Shown here: positions 48,186-59,538 of the stretch, in pieces
Layout: every line of letters starts with the position of its first letter
How positions within the stretch are numbered: position 1 is the stretch's first letter
Assembly (NCBI GenBank): GCA_003024785.1
Contig: PUQB01000353.1
Location: 124,001 to 188,000, forward strand
Source: Selaginella tamariscina
Taxonomy: Eukaryota; Streptophyta; Lycopodiopsida; Selaginellales; Selaginellaceae
DNA length: 64,000 bases
Direction of reading: 5' to 3'
Made by a program: the position numbers and the translations under genes
The notes under the pieces: generated by a model
What the model was told of the DNA's origin: nothing
Database searches by the model: none
The model's input: only the letters and a program-made list of their open reading frames with translations

Positions 48186-48800
48186 TAAAACCCCCCCCCC
48201 CTCTCACACACACACACACTCTTCCGTATATATGTATGCCATACATATAATCTATCTCTCCCCCCCTTAATTACACACACGCAAATTCTAACGTATGGTG
48301 TAATGACAGATTTATCAGCAGTAAGTGTACGTGAACTATTGCTGCCAACAATACAGAACCTGATGCGTGATCTTGATCTACTCGATCCAGCACACAAGGA
48401 AGCATTGGAGATGATAACGAGAGAGAGATCTGCGGGAAAGTTTGAAGCCATCACCAAAGTTGTGAATGCTCATCTCAGCATGTCCACCAGGTCCATGAGT
48501 ACCATCTTTGGTGAATCTACACCCTCCACATCACAGTTTGTAGATACATACATGTACGCATCAAGAGTATATGTGTTCTGTGTATGTATAGAAAAAGAGA
48601 TTCATGTGTAATATCTATAACTGAAAATAAACAGATGTATTTCTTTTATGCATGCATGCATGCGTGTGTGTGTGTGTGTGGTGTTTCATTGTTTCAATTG
48701 TTTACAGCCAATATCTGAGCAACCATCAAGCGCAACTCAACCCCAACAACAGCAGGAAGAAGGCGTTTTGAAAAGAATGATGGGGAACAAACTTTGGTAG
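48186..48800 (+). pseudogene. RELCH-like last two exons (block IV)
   Basis: Penultimate exon 48,310-48,536 (TDLSAVSVRELLLPTIQNLM onward) is fully open and ends STPSTSQ; a G is lost at its 3' splice junction, so the GT donor seen in the other copies is weakened. The last exon, about 48,708-48,800, has a run of glutamine codons (PQQQQEEGVLKRMM) and ends NKLW with TAG. Of all copies these two exons are in the best frame, but the upstream gene is missing. Confidence 0.82.
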
Positions 48801-48929
48801 GATGTAATTAATTTGTTACCAGAAATAATTAAGCATAGAGTTGTAAACATAATTATTACATTTGAATGTGATTGAAATCGGGCTACTGTAAATAGCTGGC
48901 AATATTTAGCAATTAATCTTTTATTTAAA

Positions 48930-49658
48930 TATATATATTGTAATATTATTATGTAGATGCCAACTGGGGCCGAGGGAAAATACCTAGCGTGTTGTTGAAA
49001 ATTCCTGAATCCACTGCCTAAAAAATTATGGGTCCCTATTTATCTTTTTCTCCCCTTTTAATGTTGGCATTATCTATTTAATTTTAATTTTAATTTGCAT
49101 CTGTACTAGGAGATTCATAAGTACATGTTTTATAGTTTTCAGCCCTTGTATTTGTATATATAGTTTTTTCTATTATGATTTATAGTCTCATAGTTTTATA
49201 TACATAGCAATGTCTATGTATTTGTTACTACTGTGTTTGCTTCTGTTACTGGTTTCTACTCGGCCTTTTACACCGGAGGAACCGTGTTCCTCGGCGCCGT
49301 CCTATACAAGCCACGGCAAGGGCAGTAAATTGGATAGCGGAGGAGGGGTAAATGTTTTAGCTGCAATGTTAGTGACTGGCTTTTCTATAATGGTGTTCAT
49401 GGCTCTTCGTCTCTCTATATGTGGTTTCTTCGACTGCAGATATGGATCTCGAAAACAATTACGACACAGGTGTGTATATGTGTGTGTGCGTGTGTGTAGA
49501 GAATAAACTAGAGATGTGCAGAAGTAGAAGGACAAAAACACAAGTTTGGAGCGGATTCCATAGACAAAATGACAGTATTAGTGGAATATAAGAGCTTGAT
49601 TAATGGGAAGAAGAAAGAGAACGTATGCAAGTGTTGCAGTGTTTGTTTAAGTGAGTTT
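48930..49658 (+). pseudogene. 5' fragment of an ATL-type RING-H2 ubiquitin ligase gene
   Basis: This segment occurs only in block IV, where it replaces about 400 bp of spacer. An ATG at 49,210 opens a protein with a hydrophobic N-terminus (MSMYLLLLCLLLLLVSTR) and a second membrane-type segment (VNVLAAMLVTGFSIMVFMAL). After a TG-rich stretch at about 49,470-49,500, another frame reads KFGADSIDKM, resembling the ATL GLD motif, and then CCSVCLSEF, the opening cysteines of a RING-H2 finger. The sequence returns to duplicon at about 49,658, so the rest of the RING is missing. ATL proteins are membrane-anchored E3 ligases. The two parts do not join in frame by an obvious GT-AG intron, so a frame loss or unusual splice is needed. 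Confidence 0.7.
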
Positions 49659-51138
49659 AATTTTTTTGTTACATAATTAAAGAATTTAGGATAACACTGG
49701 AAGCACAAAAAGAATGCACCACTCTTGGAGGTGAACAGAAGAAACAAAGCTCTTGACTTATATTATATAATACTATTATATTCATTATAGTCATTTTGTA
49801 ACTCACAAAAATCGAATATAAAAGTTAATTCTAAAATGTCTTTAATCCTAATCACCATTAATAAATAAATAAAATCTCTTAACTAACGAAATCTTCAGAC
49901 CTAGCTTCGATAATTTGAAGTTATAGTGTTTAGGATAATATTAATAACATTATATAATATAAATGTATAATTTAAACATTTATAAAACAAATGAGGGTAA
50001 TTTACTCGTTAACTACAAACACATACATATACGCAGGCAGTATATATAGAGAGTGATGTTACTAACATTTTCTTCTTTATTTGGTCACTACACAGGCTTT
50101 CAAGATTGTTGGTGATGTTACTGTAGACGTAATGCATCACTTAGCTAGGGAGTTCATATAATACAAACACGCGCGCGCATACACACATTGTGTGTGTGCA
50201 CATACACATATATATCCATGACTTCATTTAACGTTCGAATATCATAATTATATTTAGTGTTATATTTAATTAATTATGGTAATAATAATTTAGTACCTTA
50301 TTGCATGTAAACAATTTAACACACACAAACTTAACGCTACTTTAAACACGAACTCAATGCTTGTAAACAATTCAAACTTTAACACACACACACACTCAAA
50401 AAACTTCCTACGGTGTAAGTGCTTGATAACGGGAATAGACGTAAAGCAGCGTACAACATATATACATGTATGTAAACAATTTATACAATGTGATATATCA
50501 ATAACTAATTTAAATATATGTATTTTATGTATATATATACATTAATAATGGAGGTAATTTTGGTATATTTAGAAATTACTAAATTTATGGTACAATTAAT
50601 CTTATAATTAATATAACCTATTACTAATTTATAAAATAATCTCAACATAATAAGAAATATTATTTTTTTTATATAAACCCTATGATTGAATAGAAGGATA
50701 TAAAAGTTTTTTGTCTCTGTGTATTTACTGTGTTGTCTCTCACACAAATATATATTGCCACTAGATTTTTTATTATATTTACATTATATTTATAGACGTG
50801 CACTCGTCACATATTTTAAGTAGTCTTATCCCTATTTTCTTTTTTGAATTTTTAAAATATGCCTTTTGAAACTTCAAAATTCCTTTGGAATACGATCTGT
50901 TTAATTCATAATCCAAGAATTTTAATCAATGTTCAGTAACCTTGGAATACAATCTATCTTATTGATAATAATTTCTAATCAAATTATTCAATTAAATTTA
51001 ATTAAATACATTATATTTAATAAAGTTAATATTTAGGCAAATTAATTAATACACATTTTGTTATACGTCACATCTTAACTCCTTATAATACATTGATCTG
51101 GTAATTGAACGTCCCTGTTCTTCTGATTCATCAGCAAT
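49659..51138. other. LRR upstream region, block IV
   Basis: AT-rich. It starts within the old SK exon 1 relic (49,660-49,758), followed by the exon-like piece at 50,096-50,161, a CG/CA run at about 50,168-50,182 and a variant telo-box at 50,675-50,683. Confidence 0.6.
50096..50161 (+). pseudogene. Terminal-exon-like piece AFKIVGDVTVDVMHHLAREF, origin unknown
   Basis: A polypyrimidine tract and CACTACACAG acceptor precede 21 open codons and TAA (66 bp). Copies at 13,126 and 40,333 keep the acceptor but have lost the frame or stop; block II lacks it. The composition is coding-like (less AT-rich than its surroundings). It may be the last exon of a gene otherwise lost, possibly the same ancient locus that left the exon 1 relic upstream. 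I do not recognise the family. Confidence 0.4.
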
Positions 51139-53295
51139 ATGCTCATTCTAGTGATTTTCAATCTTCTGCTTGTAAATTTCTCATTGTCTCATTCACCGTG
51201 TCCACCGATTGACAATGAAATTGAAGCTTTGAAACTCTTGAGAAACGGGTTGAACATCTCATTCTGGAACGACACAGTTCATCCCAACAATTGGCAAGGT
51301 ATAAAATGGAACTCACACGGTCAAGTGGAGAGCATAACCTTGCTCAGTCACGGTCTCAAAGGAACTCTCAACTCCGTGTGGGATGGACTTCCTTCCTTGA
51401 CTAGTCTCAATCTTTCACAGAATGCTATCACAGATATCAAAATCTTCCATTGCAGTACCAAAACAACAGCAACATCAGAGAATTGAATCTGAGCTCCAAC
51501 TTATTGCACGAGATTCCCCAGAATCTTCCAGCAACCTGGTGGTTTTGGATCTCAGTAATAACTCTTTGAATGGCAGGATTCCTAAGTTCGACTCTCTGTG
51601 CGTTCTCGACTTGTCCTTGAACAACTTCACTGGGGATGTGTCTTTCGGTGACAATGTGGAGCTTCAAGTGTTGGACCTCAGTCACAACAGATTCAATGGC
51701 TCCATTTCGAACTTATCGCAGCTGCAGAGTATTCAATCCCTTGATCTTTCGTATAACGAGCTTGGAGGGGTCATCCCCAACGAAGTCTTCCGACAAATGA
51801 GGAATTTAACACGCCTCATCTTGTCGGATAATCACTTTGTTGGGGGGATACCAACACTCGAGAATTTTTATAGTCTTTCTTATGTTGACCTCGCAGTTAA
51901 CAACTTGAGTGGAGGAAATACCTTCAAGCCTTGGAAGACTTCCAGAGCTCTACATTCTCAGTGTTGGTTACAACATGCTGTCGGGCCAACTTGTGTTTGA
52001 AGCTGGGAGTTTCCTTAAGTTAGAAGAGTTGTTTTTACAAGGAAATAACTTTGAAGGGACTCTCCCTAGCAGCTTAGGAGGCCTGCAGAGGTTGAGGAAA
52101 CTATATCTAGGTGAATGGATTCACTGGCAATCTACCTCCTGAGATAAGTAACTGCTCGCTGCTCGAAGAACTTTTGGTCAATGACAACATGCTAAGTGGT
52201 CCTATTCCTGTTGATCTTTCTAAACTCAATCGTCTTCGTAAGTTGGTTTTGAGGGAACTTGATTTCCGGGGAAATCCCTCCAGAGTTGTCCAATTGCTCT
52301 CAACTTGAATTCTTGTTTTACAAAATAACAGCTTCACAGGCAGACTGCCGGAGAACCTCGGGGACATGCACAACTTGCTGTTTTTATCAATTTCATACAA
52401 CAAACTTAGTGGTAACATCCCAGCAACATACAAGAACTTTACGTCGTTATTGGAGTTTGATGTTGCCTATAATATGCTCTCCGGAGAAATTCCTATGGCA
52501 CTTGGAGAGCTTCAATCTCTTCAGCTTTTGTTTTTAGGCAGCAACCGATTCTCTGGGGATGTTCCCTGGTGGTTATCGAACATGACACGGCTTCGGGTGG
52601 TACAACTCTCAAACAATAGCTTCACTGGACAGATACCACCGAGCATTTCTTATCTTTTCCAAGATGTGCTGTTATACAATAAGAGCACGGAGGAGTATCC
52701 TCTAGTGCAAACCTCAGGCTTGACATACGCAGTATATGCATTACGCATAACTCTTCAACTCTCACATAACGAGTTAACTGGGAGTATTCCACCTGAAGTT
52801 GGGAATATGCATAAGCTACAAGTGTTGGACTTGAGTGGTAACCTCCTCAGTGGTTCAATTCCAGACAACCTCGGACACGCTAGGCAACTCCTGAAGCTCA
52901 ATCTATCAATGAACGAGCTTAGTGGTAACATCCCGACCTCTCTTGCGGATCTTTCTTTCCTCTCATCTCTAGACGTGTCGTACAACCGTCTCGAAGGCAG
53001 GATTCCGCAGTCTACACAGTTTCTGACATTTCCGAATGCGTCTTTCGTCGGTAACCAGTTGTGCGGAGCTCCACTTGGTGAATGTAGTTTGCCAACTCAA
53101 GATCCTTCCCTCCATGTTGATGTTTCTAAGAAGCAACTTATACAGGTGGACTCCGTGGTGATATTTGTAGTTACTTTCTTATGTGCATTCTTCGTCAGTT
53201 CCCTTGGACGTACTTTGGACTCTCTCGCATCAGGTTTAGGCACCAAAGATCTTCAGTATTACGAAAACATATTTGATGTAGAGAATAAACGTTAA
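51139..53295 (+). pseudogene. LRR receptor-like protein, best-preserved copy (block IV)
   Basis: The start is at 51,139, with a signal peptide. The N-cap and first LRRs are open to 51,486; the next LRRs continue in another frame (51,422-52,000) after one base is missing near 51,465. Further shifts lie near 51,918 (one extra A), 52,112 (two missing), 52,250 (two missing) and 52,315 (one missing). From 52,366 to 53,295 a 309-codon stretch is fully open. It gives the last eight or nine LRRs, an island (KSTEEYPLVQTSG), the C-cap NQLCGAPLGEC, a membrane span (VVIFVVTFLCAFFVSSL) and a tail ending VENKR with no kinase. In total about 22 LRRs and roughly 720 residues would be expected. It is a receptor-like protein of the plasma membrane type. 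All breaks are 1-2 bp, so sequence errors should be excluded before calling it dead. Confidence 0.88.
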
Positions 53296-54665
53296 AAGGT
53301 ATTAAATTAAACTACCACACTCTCTCTTTCTCCTCTTCTACGCAGCAAATTTGTTATTAAAAATGTATAATTAACTGTTAACATGTGCCAGTCAAGAAAC
53401 TATTTGTTTCATGTTAAACTTCTTAATATTATCTCCAACACTAGGGTTCATCAAAATATATCAAAAGTCTGAATAGTGCAACTACTTTCCATAAAACTAG
53501 AAATTAATTCTTTAAGAAGTAACAAACTAATTTAGCATTTTATTATTATTAGCAATTATAATAAATTAGTAATTTACTGCTTATATTTAAAAAGTTGCAA
53601 TTTAAAATGTTTAAAATCTTGTTCTGAGGAATAAGTTCCTTCAGCAAATATAAACTGTATGTTCTTGTAAAAAGAATATCTGACTATTCAATATAGTACA
53701 ATTTTAAAAAATTTCACTTACATAAATACCATAATTATAGTACATTCCAAGGGAAAATCAAGTGAATTATTTTCATTGACCATTTTATCTACATAGGGTA
53801 TTCCAGACTCTCATTATATGTTATATATATATACCACGTGTGTGTGTGTGTGTGAACTATCTTTTTCGTAAGTTTCTTCGAGCATACAAATAAGAGACGT
53901 GTTCAAAAGTGAGGACACAGAGTGATTGAAGAAAGCTTTAGTCTACAATAAGACAGGATAAATTTGTCTAATTTGCAGAATTTTTGACTATACAAAAGTC
54001 CGTTCTTGTGCACTATTATTTGATGATAGATAATTCTACACGGCTTGACTGAACAATTTTCAGCAGGAACATCTTTTTAACACTTGAATTACATAAAGTG
54101 TACAGTTTCTGAATAACACATCTATTGACTTGAATTATATTGTATACAGTAAAGCATAGTTATGCAGCTCTAACACAAACATTTTCTAAGATTCTAAGAT
54201 TTCTAAATTTAATATACGATGTAGCAACCTGTTAAATAACTTGAACCATATTGAGTTGCGCTCCCACACAGGACCATTATATTAATAATACCTATAGCCT
54301 CAGCGAGAATTAAAACAGACGTGATAACCACTACAAACAAATGTTTTTGTGTACTTATTTCAAAGTTAGGTTTTAAACCAAACGTGATTCAAAAATGCTC
54401 ATCTTTTTGGTAAGTCCGTAAGCATCACTTCACACCAACGATTATAAGCAAAACATTATAAAAGCATAGGTCCTCATAATTATTAATACATTAATACTAT
54501 GCAACATATACTCTGTTTTCAATAATATACACGTATATATGTGTCTTTTTACATTCTCATTGTATCAGTACATAAAAGATTTGATACTAGCGTAAGATGA
54601 TGTACAAAATGAATTGATCTAAGCCATTTAAAAACGTTTATATGAAAGTATATGAAGGTGCGTAA
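53296..54665. other. Spacer between LRR and SK copies, block IV
   Basis: AT-rich, no gene; tRNA relic at 54,295-54,334. Confidence 0.6.
54295..54334 (-). pseudogene. Opposite-facing tRNA-Val relic, block IV
   Basis: Minus strand: GGTTATCACGTCTG (D arm into anticodon stem) and CTCGCTGAGGCTA (3' end) with the middle deleted. Confidence 0.55.
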
Positions 54666-55987
54666 CCGTTGGGATAGAATATACCACATCCACTTTATAA
54701 ACCCCTAGTTCTTCCATTTAATATTCTTTAACATCATAATTAAAGAATTTAGGAGCACACTGGGAGCGCCACAGCATTATTGGAGCTAGACAGAGAGGAA
54801 ACAGAAAGCTCTTGGAGTCAAACAAGGTTCTTATTCATACTCACAGTGTGCATATACAATGTAGATTACAGACACAAAGACAGAAACAAACAAGCAAAAG
54901 CTTCATCATTCTGATTTTCAAACAGCATATCACATGCAATTCATGAAGCATTTGAGATTTAAGAAGAACTCAAATTATATGACTCAAAACTTATCAATAC
55001 TTCCACAAGCATTTGAAACACAGGTTTGTTTACGTAGCGTTTTAAAGTGTGTATTCTATTTTAATTCATTTTGCGAATACTTCTGTTTAATATTAACATA
55101 TGTTCTGCTAAGGAGTAAAATCTCTGTGGGAAAGGCAAAAGAATGGGGCTTTGAACAACGTAATCAACAGCTAGCTTCCTTGCTGAGAGCATGTATGTAG
55201 GTTCTTGTCGGTAAACCTTACACACACGTACACACACTTGTTTTGTAGTCAAAAGAGTGAGCTTATTGAATAAGGGGGCAGGAATACATGCATCTGTTTG
55301 CACAAGAGCGGACTATACAAAGCTCTGCGATACATCTCACACAGCGTATATGGCTGTCCAGGCGTATGAATGCAGTGTTCTCGTGCTGGGCGCGTTTTGT
55401 CAAAAACTCAAGGAAAAAGAAGGCGATCTCTCTCCCTCTCTCTCTACTTCGGTTGTGCGCGTCCACACATATGTTATGCACCGGACGAGAATATACACAA
55501 GCCCATATATATGTGCCTGTATGTTTTATTATTTCTACAGCTACATATACGTGTGTGTGAGCAGCACCTTTCTCACAAATATAACTGGCAAAGTGCAGAT
55601 TCTTTGTAAAGTAGAGAGGGTCTGGGAACAGCGATTTCTAAGTAAATTTTGCTGTATTTACTGCGAGGCAAGGGCTAGTATTACCAAGAAGCTTACTACA
55701 ATAGCGGATAAACACAGGAAGAAAGCACACTTTCTACATAGCTTCCGCTCCTGGGTATGCTGCGTTCAATCCAAAAAGTCTCTTAGAGAAAGGTGTGTGT
55801 GCACGCGCGTGCCTGCGTGCATGACAGGTTACAATGTATAATAAAGGATATAATATTTGTATGCTTGTAAGTTGTATGTTTGTACACGTCCTATAGTCGT
55901 CTACACACAGATATAGATAGATAGATAGATATATGTTATATGTATCTAACAAATGAATATATGCATGCATATATATGTGTTTAAAAT

Positions 55988-56013
55988 GTGTGTGTGTGTC
56001 TATATATATATAT

Positions 56014-56045
<32 letters not shown>

Positions 56046-56051
56046 ATATTA
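55988..56051. repeat. (TG)n and (TA)n tract in SK intron 5
   Basis: GTGTGTGTGT is followed by long self-complementary TA runs interrupted by ATTATA. The copy at 61,600 has a different tract, so this expanded after duplication. Confidence 0.85.
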
Positions 56052-57192
56052 TTAATATTCTAACATATTGCATAGCAGGATGGTTAGAGAACACATACTA
56101 AAAGAGTGGCTTTTGGTACATGGAAGATATTCCTTGACACTGTAGCAGTCAAATTAATGATTAACTTACGGATAGAAAAGTTGATTGCAAAACACAGGTT
56201 TGAATGTTATATATATTCACACAGAATTACGTACATACATACATCACACATACACACATATGCATGTATGTATTCGTATACAGATATTAATTACTTATAT
56301 AATTGTAGATATAGATACATGTGTTTAACGAAGGTTAACCTGTTGATTTTACTTGAGAACAGTCACGAGTCTGATTCTTATGATTATAAGTTTATAATAA
56401 GTTTTAATATAAATAATAAATATAAACTTTTGTATATATGTGTATGACATGGTTACGTAGGAAAGGAACACAGTGTTATACACATGTCATTTACATACAT
56501 ACATACATATATATATATGTGGGTATGTAAATATGTAATGTACGTATGTATATACAGGATTCGGAAGTCATGGGAGAAATGGGGAAATTCAATGTACACA
56601 TCTCGCGTGTATAATTACGAAGCAAGTGAGTTTCCAAACGAAGAATATTAACATATACTCTACAGACTTGGCATAGGAATATTCAAGAGCATTATATTAT
56701 TTAATATATTAATGCTTTTTCAATTATGAAAGGCTTATAATGTCCGCATTAAGCAACACAGGAGTAATCTTCTTCAGGAGTGCGTCCAAGCGTGGAAAAG
56801 AAGTGTTTTATTACAAGTTATTATGCAAAGACGCTTGGACAAACTTGGTATTTACGTTCCTAGTATGTGAAAAACAAAAAGGTAATCTTCTATTTATTCT
56901 ATATAACATGTTATAGTAATTTTAATTGAATTAGTTAAATTATATGGTATTTAAAGGAAGTCGTGAAGTATGTCATTGGCCAGGCAAAGGTTTCAATTAA
57001 AACAAGAGGTTTTTAATGTTTGGAAGGACAAGTATATCCAACATCGTCTGGTTTCACGTTTCAAATCTCAACAGGCGGCCAGAAAAAGGTGTTTTTTTTT
57101 TTTGATTGAATAATATAAAATAGTATATACAATATATATGTATAATGTGAAAAGTATAACCATAAACGAGTAACTAGCAAATCTATAATAAA

Positions 57193-57216
57193 CGCGCGCG
57201 CGCGCGCACACACACA
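57193..57216. repeat. (CG)n(CA)n tract in SK intron 9
   Basis: Eight CG units followed by CA units; strictly alternating purine-pyrimidine sequence with Z-DNA potential. The tract is missing from the sister intron at 62,821-62,947. Confidence 0.85.
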
Positions 57217-58575
57217 TTATATATATTATGGATGTGCAGGTTGGCAGTTCTTAAGGCATGGTCACATATATTATGAATGCAGAAAATTTGTTTACTACAC
57301 GTATGTAATATTTTGAAGAGAGCACACAAAGATGTAGTAAGGACCTGTTTAATCGATGGTTAGCTTTTCTAGCAGAGTCAAGGTTAGTTTTTATAATTAA
57401 CGATAGTGTTAATTATATACATGTACACTCTTTACTAGGAGATTACACATTATGAAGGAGGCTAGAATTACACAAGCCAGATTGGAACTGCCACATGAAG
57501 ATTTACAAGCTACAGGAAGATCACAAGCCGAAATGATTAAGATAATTAAACTGTTGGAGATGGAGATAATTAATCGTGTCACTGCAAGAAACCTACATGG
57601 ACCTCCGGCTTTCTAGACGGTACGTGTGTGTGTGTGTGTGCGTGCGTGCGTTGTGTTCCTTACTACATACATGCTGTGTGTGTGTGTACGAGCTTTTGTG
57701 TGCAGCCGAGCTTAGATGGGGCTTTCCACGGAGTACTAAGGGAAGTGTGCCAAGTGCTCGAGTTGGTCATACTGCGGTAGCTTTGCAAATGAACTCGGGT
57801 TTACCATCGTATATAGTGTTATTGGAATTCTTGTCTTTCATTCAGGTACGCGCACACACACACACACACATTTATATGTTTATGCAGTGGATTCTACATG
57901 GAGGGCCAGAGATTACATATACAGAAAGCAGCTTTGCACGAGGTATTCAACACCATACTGCTTGTGCACAAGGCAATACTATGATTATATTTGGGGGTTT
58001 TGATGGAACCAATGATTCTTCAGATTTATCAATTATCAAGTTCTCTATGTGTATGTATATATAAATGTGCTATCTTGTATACGTATTCATATAACATATA
58101 TTATCGTAAAGCGTTTTTCTTTTACAGTTTCTGTGTATGGTCTAGAGTAGAGCATCGGGTGGGAATATTACCAGGACCAATGTCACAACACACGAGTTAC
58201 ACGTCATTCACGTCTGATTTACTAAGATTACGAATATCAAATTATATACATACGTATATGAATATCAAACACACACCTGATGACGTGTTATGCAGCTATT
58301 GATGGGCTTGAGTTACAAAGGGAGTTGACAGAAGAAAGAAACGAAGTACAAACACTTAGAAACGCTGTTGTTCGATACGAGGAAACCTTACAAAGGAAGA
58401 CACAAGATCTTGCACTTGCTTATTCAAGAATTACAGACTGTCAAACTGCATTAAAGGTGTGTGTGTGTGTGTGCATTTATATTGATCTTCTAAACATTAG
58501 AAATTGATGTATATATATCATGCATATGCATGTTTACATGCTGTATTTCTATTGCAGGAAAAAGCTCATGGTAAG

Positions 58576-58929
58576 ATTTCAAATAACAAAGATTAAACTG
58601 TTCCACTACTATGTATGTTTAACTCCGTGCCGTATTATAAATAGTGCACTTTTTATATATATATATATGATTTAAAACGTGAATATAATTAGAACATTAT
58701 GCCCCTAAGGTTCAAAAAAATTACACATATGTAAGTGCGGAAGAGACACAAACAGCGTATAAGAAAGAAACAAATTATTAACGAATTCATTAATGTTAAT
58801 ATGTGATTTTATTTCCCACTAAATCTTATGGTTATATTTATTGTTATATTGAGTGCGTAATATTATTAGCATCAATAATTAATATAGCTATATATAAGCT
58901 GAATATATATAAAAAAATAATGTGTTCAT
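58576..58929. other. Spacer before the intact tRNA gene
   Basis: AT-rich, no gene. Unlike the other SK-tRNA spacers, most of it has no counterpart elsewhere in the window. Confidence 0.5.
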
Positions 58930-59002
58930 GGTCTCATGGTGTAGTGGTTATCACGTCTGTCTTACACACAGAAGGACGCGAGTTCGACCCTCGCTGAGGC
59001 TA
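58930..59002 (+). tRNA. tRNA-Val (anticodon TAC)
   Basis: 73 nt. The acceptor strands GGTCTCA (58,930-58,936) and TGAGGCT (58,995-59,001) pair with two G-U wobbles, with discriminator A at 59,002. The anticodon stem TCTGT/ACAGA encloses loop CTTACAC, so the anticodon is TAC, reading GUA valine codons. The T arm GCGAG-TTCGACC-CTCGC is perfectly paired. The D arm region GTGTAGTGGTTATCAC is typical of plant tRNA-Val. There is no intron, and CCA is not encoded, as expected for a nuclear gene. Internal A-box and B-box promoter sequences are present. It is the only copy in the window that folds cleanly. Confidence 0.93.
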
Positions 59003-59538
59003 CCCTATTATACAATATATACATTGTGACGATGTGCATGTGTGCTAATATATTCAGGGTATGAATATATTAGCAACATTTGTACGCGAGTTCGACCCTC
59101 GCTTTAATTATAGTTTTACTACTAAAATAAATAATTTACTTATTAAATAGTTATTAAACTAGGATATAGTTAAAACATAAAGCGTTTGTACACATGATAC
59201 TGGCGGCGAATATATGTAAACAGTGTACACATGCATGTCGAAGGGATGAACCGAACGTTTTAACAATGGGTTAACTATCTTAAATTGTTTTAATTTAATC
59301 TTAATTAATTTTAATTTACCCTCATTTTATTGTAATCCTGCCTTAATTTACCTTTCATAGGATCAACTAGTAAAATACAGAAATATATATACACATTGGT
59401 AAATATGTATGAATGTGTCAAGACTTATATAATAGTGTTTTATTTTACAGAATATTTTAGGATATTATGTTATTACAGTTATCACCATGCAGACGGAAAA
59501 TGCTTAAAATTGTTGAATAAACGAGACATAAAAGTAAT
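59003..59538. other. Spacer with a T-arm echo of the tRNA
   Basis: At 59,086-59,102 the complete T arm (GCGAGTTCGACCCTCGC) of the upstream tRNA is repeated, joined to spacer sequence that in other units follows the SK gene. This looks like a recombination point within the T arm. The remainder matches the SK-tRNA spacer of other blocks in a shortened form. Confidence 0.65.

Larger units (their letters stand above)
54700..58575 (+). pseudogene. SK (Sfi1-like/Kelch) gene, nearly full exon set (block IV)
   Basis: Exons in order: 1 (about 54,760-54,825), 2 (about 54,925-55,022), 3 (about 55,110-55,196), 4 (about 55,252-55,422), 5 (about 55,598-55,793), 6 (about 56,077-56,195), 7 (about 56,555-56,625), 8 (about 56,731-56,880), 9 (about 56,957-57,089), 10 (57,240-57,383), 11 (about 57,440-57,617), Kelch exons 12 (about 57,706-57,846), 13 (57,889-about 58,050) and 14 (about 58,128-58,185). 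The coiled-coil exon runs about 58,296-58,456 (ELTEERNEVQTLRN), with a short last exon from 58,558 ending at TAA 58,573-58,575, unless GGTAAG there is a further donor. Exons 4-10 carry tryptophan-centred Sfi1-type repeats, e.g. RRMNAVFSCWARF, ECVQAWKRSVLLQ, EVFNVWKDKYIQHR. The Kelch exons after 14 are deleted and several exons carry indels. Confidence 0.8.

Noticed and set aside
58930-59002. tRNA-derived SINE family as explanation of all tRNA-like copies
   Set aside because: The copies sit at fixed positions in the duplicated units with homologous flanks. I see no tail region, poly-A or separate target duplications, so duplication of the whole segment explains them better.
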